Notes: generated from the letters alone by a model not told the origin. Positions 1-9,216 are shown, counted from the first letter of the stretch. The stretch is 64,000 bases of DNA from Pseudomonadales bacterium (GCA_024234855.1 JACKNN010000003.1:1-64000); one strand, 5' to 3'. Made by a program: numbers and translations.

Positions 1-811
1 TAGCTAACCTGGCGCGGATGTCCTTGTCTTTGGCGGATTGGGGGATGTAATCAAGCGCTGCGCCCAGGTAGCTCCAGAAGTGGGTTTTGACCCCGGCTGA
101 CGTCGCTGGCAGAAAATCGATTTTCGGGGCCGCGACTGGCGCGGGCTTGCCCTGGAATGCCGACATCGTCTGGACTTTGTATCCGGCCTGAATCCTTTCC
201 ACGTTGGGCATATCCTTGGGATTGAACAACTGGGTGCGGAAAATGACGAGCATGAACGGCGTCGTCGAATGGAAAACCTTGCTGACGCCTTCAGGCGTGT
301 CGTCTTCCCAGTCGGGGCCTACAACGGCATAAGAGCCGGCTTTGTTTCCAGTTGCCCGGCTGCCGATGTAGCCGTCGTTGTAGAGATTGCCGTCGATCAG
401 TTGTACGGAATAGTATCGGCCCTTTTCAACCTCGGGGACCGTAATCACAATGGGCTCGGCACGCAGGTCCAGCCATGCGACCGAGTACGGCGTATCGCTG
501 TTCGGGCTGAGGACTGCGGTGTCTTTGTAGGTATAGACGCGCGGCTCATTCTTGATGTGATTGAACGGTGCCTTGAACTGATTCGTGTTCTTGTCGACGG
601 CATATTCGTTCATGATCGCGTAATTCATGACCAAAGGCAGACCGTAGATATAGCCTTCCTCGCCGAGCGCCTTGAACTGTTCGACGGTCAAACTATCCGT
701 TTCTGTTGCGGGGGTGGCCGAAGCTTCGGTTTTGCTGCCGGCTGTCAGCACGGCGAGCGCAAACGCGCCGGCCATGGCCAGTTTGGCAGTACTATGCAGG
801 AAAAATTTCAC
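1..811 (-). CDS. DUF1254/DUF1214 family exported protein (C-terminus beyond window)
   Basis: The reading frame is open from a GTG at 811 down to base 1, giving about 270 residues of an incomplete protein. The GTG is preceded by AGGAG at a good distance, which decides the start. Residues 1-30 look like a cleavable signal peptide (MKFFLHSTAKLAMAGAFALA). The body matches the DUF1254 signature: GYIYGLPLVMNYA, TYKDTAVLSPNSDTPYS, then a YYSVQLIDGN stretch. It is a close paralogue of the complete protein at 1872-3338. The DUF1214 half would lie outside the window. The biochemical function of the family is not established. It is the most distal visible gene of the minus-strand operon that starts with the Rid gene at 7312; a 223-bp gap separates it from the SDR. 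Confidence 0.85.
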   Translation of the reverse strand, partial: MKFFLHSTAKLAMAGAFALAVLTAGSKTEASATPATETDSLTVEQFKALGEEGYIYGLPLVMNYAIMNEYAVDKNTNQFKAPFNHIKNEPRVYTYKDTAVLSPNSDTPYSVAWLDLRAEPIVITVPEVEKGRYYSVQLIDGNLYNDGYIGSRATGNKAGSYAVVGPDWEDDTPEGVSKVFHSTTPFMLVIFRTQLFNPKDMPNVERIQAGYKVQTMSAFQGKPAPVAAPKIDFLPATSAGVKTHFWSYLGAALDYIPQSAKDKDIRARLA

Positions 812-1034
812 TCTGATGACTCCTATTTCATAAATTGTATGTGCCGTCTTGTAGGATCTTACATTATTTCAAATCTTATCAGCTGCCACTGTTTGGATAT
901 ACGTTGCGTGGTGGATTTATCCTCATGTCATTTACATTTGTTGAGAATTCTGGGCTCACTCAAGGTCCGAGCACGAGGCACCGGACAGGATGCAATAGCG
1001 GGCTGCGGAGAAGGAGGGCTGGCTTAACTGAGCA

Positions 1035-1790
1035 TTAAGCTGCCGCTCCTAACAGATATCCGCCATCGACTGGAATTTCGACGCCGGTTATATAGCTCGC
1101 CTCATCAGAGAGTAGGAACCGAACGAGCAAGCCCACCTCAGATGCATTGCCGACACGCCCGACCATGCATTTAGAGCCCCACGAGTTGAATATTTCCTGG
1201 CTTTGATCTGCCGGCAGGCCGAGTCGTCCAATGATAGGAGTCTCTATTGCGCCAGGGCTTACAGTGTTTACCCTGATTCTACGCGGCGCCAACTCACCGG
1301 CGAGTGAATTACTTAGTCCAACCAGTGCTGCCTTTGAGGCGCCATAAAGGCTATAACCGGGAATGCCCTGATGCCACCCGGCGGTTGAGGTAAACACGAT
1401 TGATCCGCCATCTTTCATCAAAGGCAGTGCCTTTTGCACCGTAAAAAAGGCACCCCTCAGATTGATGCCGATGATACTGTCGAACATTGTTTCGGAGAGA
1501 TTCGCGATTGACACGAGGGCCCCGATGCCGGCGTTGACGAATATACCATCCAGTTTTTGGCCGCTTTTTTCAACTTCAGCAAAAAGCCGATCCAGATCCT
1601 CATTCCTCGATACGTCACCGGCGAGTCCGACGGAGTTGTCGCCGAGTACCGCCACGGCAGCTTCCACGGTTTGCTGATCGCGGCCAAAAATGACGACCTT
1701 TGCGCCCGCCTCTACCAGGGCACGCGCGCTAGCTAAACCGATTCCGCTGTTACCACCAGTAACGAGAAAAAATTTTCCATTGAGCTTCAT
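1035..1790 (-). CDS. SDR family NAD(P)-dependent oxidoreductase
   Basis: A 251-residue classical short-chain dehydrogenase/reductase. The Rossmann motif TGGNSGIG is at residues 11-18, the NAG motif follows in FVNAGIG, and the catalytic Ser and YxxxK are in STAGWHQGIPGYSLYGASK. The C-terminal ITGVEIPVDGGYLLGA is typical of FabG-like SDRs. A TGG replaces the commoner TGA/TGG-x-x-x variants without affecting the fold. It should interconvert an alcohol and a ketone, but the substrate is not predictable. It lies between two DUF1254 genes in a same-strand series, 81 bp after the upstream gene. Confidence 0.9.
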   Translation of the reverse strand: MKLNGKFFLVTGGNSGIGLASARALVEAGAKVVIFGRDQQTVEAAVAVLGDNSVGLAGDVSRNEDLDRLFAEVEKSGQKLDGIFVNAGIGALVSIANLSETMFDSIIGINLRGAFFTVQKALPLMKDGGSIVFTSTAGWHQGIPGYSLYGASKAALVGLSNSLAGELAPRRIRVNTVSPGAIETPIIGRLGLPADQSQEIFNSWGSKCMVGRVGNASEVGLLVRFLLSDEASYITGVEIPVDGGYLLGAAA

Positions 1791-1871
1791 CGTCGAACTC
1801 TCCCTACAAAAGTGTGGGTTTTTGTTAATTGATGCCGGAGGACGGTAATCCTGGTTCTGTCGATTCTCTCG

Positions 1872-3338
1872 CTAATTTGCAGCGACGATGCCAGGCGGTT
1901 CCCAGCTGGCCTCACCTAGCGGCAGTACCGATGGGGCGTCGATTCTTGGCCAATACAGGCGCATCACCAAGTAACTTGGTCCATCGGGCGCGGGTAGCCA
2001 ATTCGACACTTTATCGACATCAGGAGAGTCGTGCTGGATATAGATCGTCAGGGATCCGTCAGAATTTTTTTTCATAGCTGGTAGCATCGGGGAGTTGATC
2101 AGGTAGCGATTTATCGGGTTTTCGATCAACAACTGTGTCTTCCCGTAGTACATGGTGATCGACCAGAACGCGTTCACCGGCGGCAGCTGACCAGCCGGAA
2201 AGGTTAATGTGTAGTTGGATTTGCTGCCATCGAGGGGCAGTCCGGTTGTATCCACTCGAGTGAACGGATACGTCGCCTCTACCACATCGATGCCATAGAT
2301 GCCGGCCTTGGCGCCCGCCGCCCGCTTCAACCAGTCGCCGTTGAAGAACTCGCGATCGCCCCAGAGGGAGCCAATTGTCCATCCACTTACATTGGTCAGC
2401 GCCGTGTTCAGGTAGTGGTCAATATGCTCCTCCCCGGCCTTCATTGCTTCGGTGAGTGCAGTCCTCTGCTCCGGTGACAAGGCCTTCGGGTTGAACGTCC
2501 CGTCGGAGTTCACGCCCAGTCGGGCGAGGCGGTTACGTATCGCCTTCTCCTCCCGTCCGGGTGGTGCGAATTGCAGCGCGAAGGCCAGGTACTCAAAGAA
2601 GCGTGTGTGCAACTGATCGCTGTCTATTTCCGGAAAATCGACTGGGGGGGCCGAGGGTGGCGCCGGTTTATCCAGGTAGGCCGAGACGGTCTTTACCTTG
2701 TAGCCGGCCTGTACTTGTTCCACCTTTGGCAGGTCGGCCGGGTTGAACAACTGCGTGCGGTAAAACGCCACTGGAAAGTCGGTGGTAGATCGGAATACCT
2801 TGGCAATTCCAGCGGGGGTTTCGCCTTGCCAGTCCGGACCGACAATCATGTAATTGCCTGGCTTATTGCCGTTGGTGCGGCTGCCAATGAAACCAAAGTT
2901 GAATGTATTGCCATCAAGCAGCTGCACCGAATAGTATCTTGATCTTTCCACTGCGGGCACAGACAGGACGATCGGCTCGGCCCTCAGGTCCAGCCAAGCT
3001 ATGGAGTAGGGAGTGTCGCTGTTGGGCGAGATGATGGTTGTGTCCTTGTAGGTATACACTCGCGCTTCGTTCTTGATCTGGTTGAACGGGGCTTTGAACT
3101 CTCCCGAATCGCGGTCCACAGCATAGGAATACATTACCGCGTAGTTCATTACGATAGGCAAGCCGTAGATGAAGCCTTCCTCCGCGATCTTGTGGAGCTC
3201 TGAGTCGTCCAGAGGAATGGTCGAATGCTCGGTACCGGATGCGACACTGGTAATGGCTAGTACCAGGATGACTGGCAGTACGAAAACTCTTGTCAAATGC
3301 GCAAGACTGAAGCGTTTTCCAGGGTGGGGGACTTTCAT
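1872..3338 (-). CDS. DUF1254/DUF1214 domain-containing exported protein
   Basis: A 488-residue protein. I place the start at the ATG at 3338; the frame is open further upstream to 3512, but that extension overlaps the neighbouring DUF3604 gene. It begins with a signal peptide (VFVLPVILVLAITSVASG). The DUF1254 part covers roughly residues 50-190 (GLPIVMNYAVMYSYAV, YKDTTIISPNSDTPYS). The C-terminal DUF1214 part contains VNAFWSITMYYGK, DGSLTIYIQHDSPD and NWLPAPDGPSYLVMRLYWP. It is a neighbouring paralogue of the partial gene at 1-811, so the operon encodes two versions. No catalytic function can be assigned. Confidence 0.88.
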   Translation of the reverse strand: MKVPHPGKRFSLAHLTRVFVLPVILVLAITSVASGTEHSTIPLDDSELHKIAEEGFIYGLPIVMNYAVMYSYAVDRDSGEFKAPFNQIKNEARVYTYKDTTIISPNSDTPYSIAWLDLRAEPIVLSVPAVERSRYYSVQLLDGNTFNFGFIGSRTNGNKPGNYMIVGPDWQGETPAGIAKVFRSTTDFPVAFYRTQLFNPADLPKVEQVQAGYKVKTVSAYLDKPAPPSAPPVDFPEIDSDQLHTRFFEYLAFALQFAPPGREEKAIRNRLARLGVNSDGTFNPKALSPEQRTALTEAMKAGEEHIDHYLNTALTNVSGWTIGSLWGDREFFNGDWLKRAAGAKAGIYGIDVVEATYPFTRVDTTGLPLDGSKSNYTLTFPAGQLPPVNAFWSITMYYGKTQLLIENPINRYLINSPMLPAMKKNSDGSLTIYIQHDSPDVDKVSNWLPAPDGPSYLVMRLYWPRIDAPSVLPLGEASWEPPGIVAAN

Positions 3339-3400
3339 AAACGTTCCATTTTCTATTAAGCTATTTCTATGAGGCCGTTGGCCGTTTGGGGGCGCGCAGT

Positions 3401-5359
3401 CTATGTCGTCGGCCAATACCATACGGGTGACGTATACGCGCGCTCTTGAATGGTCAATGGCACATTCGGCGGTAGTTCGACGCCAAAACGACCGGCGTCG
3501 TAGCTGGTCCATCGTGGTGTGGGAATCTCCAGTACCCGCGCGTAGTAAACTGCACCCTGCTCCCGAGCGAACGCCGGGTCGCGCCAGAAGGCCTCGAGGC
3601 GGGCGGAGCCTATGGCGTTGCTATATATCAGGCTTTTCTCGTCTACAGTGTTTCCAATCGGGGTGCGCGCCCTGCCTTTCTTGTCAATCGAACGATGTCC
3701 CGACACCGCGACGTCGTAGATGCGTTCCTGACTCTCCCCGGAGGAGTCAATCCACCCCTTGATAATCTGGATCCGATCAAGATTGGCTCCTTCAGGCGCG
3801 CGCTCTGCCTGGATGATGAATGCCGGTGATTCATTCTCGCCCGCACCTTGCAACTCACCGCCCATCGGTACTCCGTTGGCATAGCCGTAGGATGCAAAAT
3901 CACTGCGCGTCAGATCCTCCAGGCAGAAGCCGTACCCGGCGAACAGGCGGACTCGGATGCGGGTCCCGGTGGTGGCATACACCTCCCGGCGTTTGAGCGC
4001 ATCCCATATAGCTTCACGGGTATTTGTCGTAGCCCAAACCGCGGTGAGACCTGAGGCGGATACGCGGGCATGGGGCATGGCATAGTCCACGCCGTCCGGG
4101 TCGGGATAATGTCCAATGATGTTTTCGAAGAATCGGGTATCCTGGGCGGACGGTTCGAAAGGCGGCGCTTTGCCGAAAAAATTGTCTTCCTCGCTGGTCG
4201 CGAGCGAGGTGTGTGAATCGGTGCCGCCGACCATACCGAATTTGAAGGGGTTCACGCCAAGACTTTGTTGATAGAGGAGACCCCGCTTCAGCGCTTCCCG
4301 CGCATATTCCCGGGCGATCATGCCCGGCTTTTTCGCAGCGGTATAACTGCCAGTATCCCAGGTTTCAAAATCAGCAAACTCGTCGTCACTGGAAAGCAGC
4401 GGGTGCGTCTCGCCATCGCCCTTAATCTGCGTTACTTCATATACCGGCTCCCAACGCATCCGACGCCGGGCATAGTTCGTGTTCAACGGCTCACCGCTAA
4501 GACTACTATCATCGAACATCAGGCCATTGGACAGGTTGCCGTTGTGCGGAATCGCCAGGACCTTGCCCCCGGATACATCCTCGTATCTGCTCATCCAGTC
4601 CCAGAGTGCTTCCGGATCTGTAGAGTCGAAGGCGGTAAACGGCAGAATGCTGTCGGCCCGCTCCTTGCCATCGCGGTAGACAACGTTCCGGTGCAGGTTG
4701 CTGCCCCCTGGTGTGCCTGTCCATTCGTAGGCGATCAGTGCGGTGAAGGTCCCGGGCGAGTTGTACTTTTCTGCCGCCGCTGTCATGCGTTGCCACATTG
4801 CCGATTTTGTCGACTCACTCAGCGGTATCGGGTCTATGCTTTTTCCCACCTGTTCATCATAGAAGACCATCGATTTGAGCAAATCCCCTGCGCGAAAATA
4901 GCCGTTCAACTTTTTTCCAAAACTGCTGGAAAGCAGCTCGGGATTGGACTCGACCATCATCGGAGCGAGCCCGAGATTCTCCGAGTGGTCCGCAATCACC
5001 AGAAAATCCAGGGGATGTTTCAGACCTACGCGCAGCCCTGTGGACGAGGTCACGGTCTCGCCGCGGGCAAACCGGTATGCTTGCTCCGGGCCGAGGCTGT
5101 TCCCCAGCAATGCGGCATCGGTGGAATACGAGGTATGCACATGCGTATCGCCCCACAACAGTTGGAAAGGCTGCAAAGGGTCTGCGTATGGCGAGAAGAC
5201 ATCTGTGCCGGTGGACTGGGCCTCGTTGCCGGCTGCACTCAACAATGGTGTGAAGATCTGTAGGATCAAGACTGTGAGCAGCACAGCGAAGAACCGAGTT
5301 CTCCTACCGCTGGATGCGTTTGGAGAACTGCTTCTATCGAAAAGTGTCTGCGTGCTCAT
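3401..5359 (-). CDS. DUF3604 domain-containing exported protein
   Basis: A 652-residue protein with an N-terminal hydrophobic segment (FFAVLLTVLILQIFTPLLSAAG) and then a DUF3604 domain over nearly its whole length. LLWGDTHVHTSYSTDA and DFLVIADHSE resemble the metal-binding HxH and Asp/His motifs of PHP-type hydrolases; FGMVGGTDSHTS supplies a further D-x-H. A periplasmic metal-dependent hydrolase is plausible but unproven. Its ATG overlaps the TGA of the upstream amine oxidase in an ATGA arrangement, so the two are probably translationally coupled. Confidence 0.88.
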   Translation of the reverse strand: MSTQTLFDRSSSPNASSGRRTRFFAVLLTVLILQIFTPLLSAAGNEAQSTGTDVFSPYADPLQPFQLLWGDTHVHTSYSTDAALLGNSLGPEQAYRFARGETVTSSTGLRVGLKHPLDFLVIADHSENLGLAPMMVESNPELLSSSFGKKLNGYFRAGDLLKSMVFYDEQVGKSIDPIPLSESTKSAMWQRMTAAAEKYNSPGTFTALIAYEWTGTPGGSNLHRNVVYRDGKERADSILPFTAFDSTDPEALWDWMSRYEDVSGGKVLAIPHNGNLSNGLMFDDSSLSGEPLNTNYARRRMRWEPVYEVTQIKGDGETHPLLSSDDEFADFETWDTGSYTAAKKPGMIAREYAREALKRGLLYQQSLGVNPFKFGMVGGTDSHTSLATSEEDNFFGKAPPFEPSAQDTRFFENIIGHYPDPDGVDYAMPHARVSASGLTAVWATTNTREAIWDALKRREVYATTGTRIRVRLFAGYGFCLEDLTRSDFASYGYANGVPMGGELQGAGENESPAFIIQAERAPEGANLDRIQIIKGWIDSSGESQERIYDVAVSGHRSIDKKGRARTPIGNTVDEKSLIYSNAIGSARLEAFWRDPAFAREQGAVYYARVLEIPTPRWTSYDAGRFGVELPPNVPLTIQERAYTSPVWYWPTT

Positions 5360-6771
5360 CCTAAGTGGTTCCTGACCTGTCGGGCCGCTCGGATACCGGC
5401 ACCGATTGCGCCATCAATGGTCCCTCGCCAGCCCTCACCGTGATCTCCCGAGCCAAAGAATATGCGGCCCTGTGCTTTCTGGAACTGGTCGTAGTATCGT
5501 TCGATCCAGTGCGGGCGATAGCTGGCCCAGGTACCTTTTGAATAGGGCTCGCTGTTCCAGTCGTAGGCTAAATGTTTCAGCATTTTTACACCGGGGAGTA
5601 GAACGCTCAGTGCTTTTTGCATTGCCTGACCATCCAGGTTCCCGGGGCTGCTGCCGAACGCGACCAACACGGTGTAGTCCTCGGCCTGCTTGTAGGTCAT
5701 GGCATAGTTTAATGGCTGGCCTGGCGCAACCGCTGCGACATTGCCGATATCGCCCTCTACCTTGATATACACTTTTATGCCCTGGCCCACGTGACGTTCC
5801 CGGCCTGCCGCGATAACCCCCGTCGGCAGGGGTGGTGAGAACGCCACATCGACAAGCACATTCATGGGCAGGCAGCTGATCACAGCCTCGCAGGTCAGTT
5901 CCTCGTGTGCGGTCGTGGTCACCAGCACCTTGTCCCCCTGGTCTGCCACCGACTTTACCGGGGTCATCATGCGTACTTCCGGGGCACCGTCCTCGATCAT
6001 GTGATTGATAAGGTTCACTGTGCCGTCGCGCAGTTTGAATCTCGCCAGCGCATCCATAAAGGTGGGAAAGTAGGCGCTCCCCAGAGCGTAGTAACGTAGT
6101 ATTTCGGCATAGGAAATAGCCGAGGCCTCATTGTTTGCCATCAGTTCAATAAAACCCCTGTTGAAGGCGTATTGTAATGGCGTCAACTCCAGACCCTGCA
6201 GATGCTCCAGGGCATTTACCTGGTCCGCGGCTAACACCGCTTTTCGGTTGTAAAGCAGATCGTAGGGGCGGGGAACCACCTCACGGGCGGAGCCGGCAAA
6301 CAGTTCCCAGCCACTCATCGCTTCAATAAGCTGAGTCTCGGTGAAGGCCAGGCGCTGGCCGTCTTCCATGCGCAGGTACATGACATCGGGTACAGCCCCC
6401 GGCGTTTCTTCTATTGCCAACCCATAACGCTCGATTTCGCTCCAGACAAACGGCTGGTTGTTGTAGACCCAGGTGCCACCAAGCTCTATCGGTGTACCGT
6501 GGAAATCTGTGGTGAAGGTGCGGCCACCGAGGCGGTCTCCAGCTTCTATCAGCAGGGTCTTATAACCGTGCTTCATGCAGTCGCGGGCTGCCACAGCTCC
6601 GGCATTGCCGCCGCCAATCACGATTACCTCGTAGTCATATCCGGGACGCGGTCTTTCGGCTTTGGAGTCGGTCTTCGCTTCGGTACTGGCGGCGCCTAGC
6701 GCGGTGCTGCCCGCAACAGCGGCCACGGATGCGAAAGTAGCGGTAGTTTTGATAAACTGACGGCGTCTCAC
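5356..6771 (-). CDS. Tat-exported flavin amine oxidase-type FAD protein
   Basis: A flavin monoamine oxidase-family protein of 471 residues from the GTG at 6771. That start puts a twin-arginine signal first (RRRQFIKTTATFASVAAVAGS) and has an AAGG upstream. A longer TTG start at 6864 would add a charged leader before the Tat motif and is less likely. The dinucleotide-binding motif VIVIGGGNAGAVAARD, the second FAD motif GDRLGGRTFT and the C-terminal GRIFFGSGDHGEGWRGTIDGAIGAG are all present. It should oxidise a C-N or C-C bond in the periplasm using FAD. It follows the Rid gene and is coupled to DUF3604 by an ATGA overlap. It is distantly related to the oxidase at 12110, but no cytochrome gene lies beside it. 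Confidence 0.87.
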   Translation of the reverse strand: MRRRQFIKTTATFASVAAVAGSTALGAASTEAKTDSKAERPRPGYDYEVIVIGGGNAGAVAARDCMKHGYKTLLIEAGDRLGGRTFTTDFHGTPIELGGTWVYNNQPFVWSEIERYGLAIEETPGAVPDVMYLRMEDGQRLAFTETQLIEAMSGWELFAGSAREVVPRPYDLLYNRKAVLAADQVNALEHLQGLELTPLQYAFNRGFIELMANNEASAISYAEILRYYALGSAYFPTFMDALARFKLRDGTVNLINHMIEDGAPEVRMMTPVKSVADQGDKVLVTTTAHEELTCEAVISCLPMNVLVDVAFSPPLPTGVIAAGRERHVGQGIKVYIKVEGDIGNVAAVAPGQPLNYAMTYKQAEDYTVLVAFGSSPGNLDGQAMQKALSVLLPGVKMLKHLAYDWNSEPYSKGTWASYRPHWIERYYDQFQKAQGRIFFGSGDHGEGWRGTIDGAIGAGIRAARQVRNHLG

Positions 6772-6922
6772 ATCGTTGCCTTTCTTGTGGCCACTACCGT
6801 TTGTCACTTTTGCACTCCTGCCAATTCGGGGGAAGCCGGTATCAGGCGCCTCGTTCTGAACCAATCAGTACGGCCATCGCTGCCGCCTGAGTGCGGGATG
6901 GCAAGACCCTATGTCGACAGTG

Positions 6923-7312
6923 CTACAGGTGTGCGATGCACTTGATCTCGATTTTGAGTTCTGGAAATAAAAGTCCAGCGACGCCGAACAGTGTCTGGGT
7001 AACCTCAGGTATCCTTCCGTAGGCCTCGGCACGGGCACCGAATATTGCCTCTAGGTTGGCGTGGGTTTCTTCCATGTTGGTTACCAGGAAGGTCTCGTCC
7101 ACGATGTTGTCCATGGTGGCTCCGAACTCGGCCAATAGTATACGTATGCTGGAGTAGGCCAGAGCCGTCTGCTCGGCCATACTCACGGGTATATTGCCGG
7201 CGCTATCCATGCCGACCTGACCCGACAAATACACAGTGCTGCCGATTTTTACTCCCTGGGCGATCAAATCCGAATAGGGACCTGAGCGGAAGACCTGTTT
7301 TGATTTTGTCAT
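6923..7312 (-). CDS. RidA/YjgF/UK114-family protein
   Basis: A 129-residue protein, the usual size for the family. The ATG at 7312 has AGGAAAACAAAG upstream; the longer open frame to 7597 runs into the promoter. Typical features are GPYSDLIAQGVKIGSTVYLSGQVGMD and the C-terminal LKIEIKCIAHL. The region where archetypal RidA carries its catalytic Arg (P-A-R-S/T) reads IPEVTQTLFGVA, so that Arg appears to be replaced. Enamine/imine deaminase activity therefore should not be assumed. It is the first gene of the minus-strand operon and is preceded by the two-box promoter at 7453-7516. Being paired with an amine oxidase fits a role in handling reactive imines, but that is inference. Confidence 0.88.
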   Translation of the reverse strand: MTKSKQVFRSGPYSDLIAQGVKIGSTVYLSGQVGMDSAGNIPVSMAEQTALAYSSIRILLAEFGATMDNIVDETFLVTNMEETHANLEAIFGARAEAYGRIPEVTQTLFGVAGLLFPELKIEIKCIAHL

Positions 7313-7452
7313 CTTTGTTTTCCTGCAGTGAGGTGGTGGATATCCCACGACGGTGAAGTTGATTCCCCCATCCCTGGGAACTGATCTGCTGAATGCCCAG
7401 GGGTTCCAAGTATCAGGGTGTGCCATATTGGATTGCCTATCCACAACAGTGA

Positions 7453-7516
7453 AGCCTAGGATAGGGGAAGCACAATAACCAGTCATTAAACGACAGAAAC
7501 ATGTCATTAAACGCAA
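7453..7516 (-). promoter_or_regulatory. Two-box AraC-type promoter of the Rid operon
   Basis: Read on the minus strand: distal box TTGCGTTTAATGACA (7516-7502), proximal box TGTCGTTTAATGACT (7495-7481), then a -10 candidate TAGGCT (7458-7453) after exactly 22 bp. The boxes are direct repeats starting 21 bp apart, i.e. on one face of the helix. The layout is identical at five other places in the window. The proximal box occupies the -35 position, as in activator-dependent class II promoters. The Rid start codon is about 170 bp downstream. A further solitary half, TGTCGCGAATAGACC at 7526-7540 on the plus strand, could act on the divergent araC-type gene, but it lacks a properly spaced -10. Confidence 0.7.
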
Positions 7517-7683
7517 CTTCTGTGCTGTCGCGAATAGACCGATTTGTTTATTTGGATTAATCTGGCGCGAGTCGAAACGCCGGCAGCCACACCACAATTA
7601 CCCGGGAGGACTGGGTCATCGACAAGAGGTCACCACATTACCAGCTGGTTCGGGTAGGAGCAGTCCAGGGTATTGAGGATGCC

Positions 7684-8700
7684 ATGGCGCATTTCGGTGC
7701 AGATGTGGACGCTGTGTTCAATGACTTGCGACTGGAACGGTACATGTTCAGCGACCCTGACCAGCTGGTTGCGCTCAGGGACGCGGGCAGCCTGCTGGCT
7801 CGGGCCGTCGAGGTCACCGGTTACCAACGCCTGCCTTTTTACCTGGCGGAAAGCCAGGACCTGTCATATCTGGGTACCTTCGGCCTGCTGCTGCAAACCT
7901 CGGGCACGGTCGGTGAAGTGCTGCGCGAGATTCAGGACTATCACCAGATCCATATACAGGCGGCAACGTGGACCTTGACCACGACCGCACGCACAGCCTC
8001 GCTTAATTTCTGGGTGGATGTGCAGGATGTCAGCCCGCTGCAGCGTCGCCTGACGGTCGAGCTGGCCCTTGCCCAGGCCTTTTTGATCGTCAAGACCCTG
8101 GTGGGCAGCACGGCCTATCTGGAAAGAGTTCGGGTGCGCTATGACTTCGAGGAGGGCCGGCAGACCTACCGGCGATTTTTTCACGCTCCCGTGGAATTCA
8201 ACCAGGAGGTGAATGCGCTGGATTTCCCCATGGGTCTGCTGGACCGGCCCGTATCTCCCAACAATGCCGCGCTGCACGAGGTGGTGCGTCAGCAGATATC
8301 GAGTCTGGATCTGAGCGGGAGGCAGACAGACCTGGTTCACGATGTGCGGGTCATCATCAGGAGGCTGCTGCCGACGGGCCAGTGCACAGTGGAGCGCGTC
8401 GCCAGATATTACCACTGCGACAAACGCACGCTGCAACGCTATTTGCGTGAAGAAAGCGACACCACTTACCAAGCGCTGCTGGACGAGGTGCGCTTTGACC
8501 TCATACAGAATTACCTCCGCGACTCTACTCTGCCGATGACGCAGCTGGCCCAGGTCGCCGGTTATACCGACACCAGTAATTTTTCCCGCGCTTTCCAGAA
8601 GCGTTTTGGCATGTCCCCGCGCGATTGGCGAGAAGAACACTCCGAGCGCAAACCCTCGACCCGCAAACGGCGACTCGCTACGAAACGCCCGGTACTATAA
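7684..8700 (+). CDS. AraC-family transcriptional regulator (Arabinose_bd N-domain)
   Basis: A 338-residue regulator. Residues about 5-190 resemble the AraC 'arabinose-binding' type N-terminal domain (PF12625 family). Residues about 225-320 form the double helix-turn-helix (VARYYHCDKRTLQRYLREE, then MTQLAQVAGYTDTSNFSRAFQKRFGMSPRDWR). The ATG at 7684 has GAGG five bases upstream. However, the preceding in-frame codons read LVRVGAVQGIED, which resembles the start of such proteins, so initiation at a non-ATG codon such as CTG 7645 is possible; an in-frame TAA lies at about 7558. The gene is divergent from the Rid operon and next to three copies of the two-box promoter, so it is the prime candidate to bind them. 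Confidence 0.9.
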   Translation: MAHFGADVDAVFNDLRLERYMFSDPDQLVALRDAGSLLARAVEVTGYQRLPFYLAESQDLSYLGTFGLLLQTSGTVGEVLREIQDYHQIHIQAATWTLTTTARTASLNFWVDVQDVSPLQRRLTVELALAQAFLIVKTLVGSTAYLERVRVRYDFEEGRQTYRRFFHAPVEFNQEVNALDFPMGLLDRPVSPNNAALHEVVRQQISSLDLSGRQTDLVHDVRVIIRRLLPTGQCTVERVARYYHCDKRTLQRYLREESDTTYQALLDEVRFDLIQNYLRDSTLPMTQLAQVAGYTDTSNFSRAFQKRFGMSPRDWREEHSERKPSTRKRRLATKRPVL

Positions 8701-8787
8701 AGCCTGCAGCCGGCCGCTGGGTGTCGGACACAGTCGTGTAACTTTCCACTTTCTGGCCCCCAGCCTGCTCTGTGGGGAGGGGCGGCC

Positions 8788-8851
8788 GTACACTAAAAGA
8801 CTCATCTTCGTCGCGAAATGAAGGGTTTTAATCCACCCGGCTCCATATCGT
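8788..8851 (+). promoter_or_regulatory. Orphan copy of the two-box promoter
   Basis: Plus strand: distal box GTACACTAAAAGACT (8788-8802), proximal box CGTCGCGAAATGAAG (8809-8823), -10 TATCGT (8846-8851), with the 21-bp and 22-bp spacings of the other five. The next about 30 bases also resemble the sequence after the TonB receptor promoter at 9516. It now points into the 3' end of a VOC pseudogene on the other strand and drives no recognisable gene. It is best read as a leftover from a duplication; the mismatches in the proximal box suggest decay. Confidence 0.6.
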
Positions 8852-9216
8852 TTAATTGCAGTAAAAAGGTATTCGTCGATCGCGCTTGAGAAGCTGATCA
8901 TAGTCTTCGGTAAAATGCCTCACGTGGTGCAAGCCCCAGTATCCAGCGTCGAGGCACTCGCTGTGGGATGTTCGCACCGGGCTGCGCTGGTGGATAATTT
9001 CGATTTGAAGTGGTTCACTGTTGGCGAGAGCAACGCGTGTATCAAATGGGACTAACCTGTTAATTGGCTCACCCAGGTATTTGAACTCAAGCACATCTAG
9101 TTGATTGAACACGAAAAAGTGTCAACACGCATTTTCTAAGTCCAGTAGCTCAGAGCGGCTTCCAGATTGCGTACCACAATGCCCATTTGCCCAATGGGGC
9201 CGAATAGCTCGCTCAT
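8852..9216 (-). pseudogene. Decayed VOC-family gene (copy of 20077-20616)
   Basis: Starting at the ATG at 9216, the translation MSELFGPIGQMGIVVRNLEAALSYWT matches the start of the intact VOC protein at 20616. A TAG then replaces the Glu codon, and a one-base deletion shifts the frame shortly after. The second frame (9112 downward) continues the match (FNQLDVLEFKYLGEPINRLVPFDTRVALANS to HHVRHFTEDYDQLLKR) and then stops matching. The last third of the gene is missing. Its promoter is still recognisable at 9319-9382. It is a non-functional relic. Confidence 0.88.

Noticed and set aside
926..940. TGTCATTTACATTTG before the partial DUF1254 gene, resembling the proximal box
   Set aside because: Only about half of the box matches, the distal partner is poor and no -10 lies 22 bp away. 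I do not count it as a seventh site.
269..1027. 252-residue plus-strand reading frame at the left end
   Set aside because: It is antisense to the DUF1254 gene, whose translation matches a known family; the plus-strand product has no recognisable features.
4265..5263. 332-residue plus-strand reading frame
   Set aside because: Shadow of the DUF3604 gene on the other strand.
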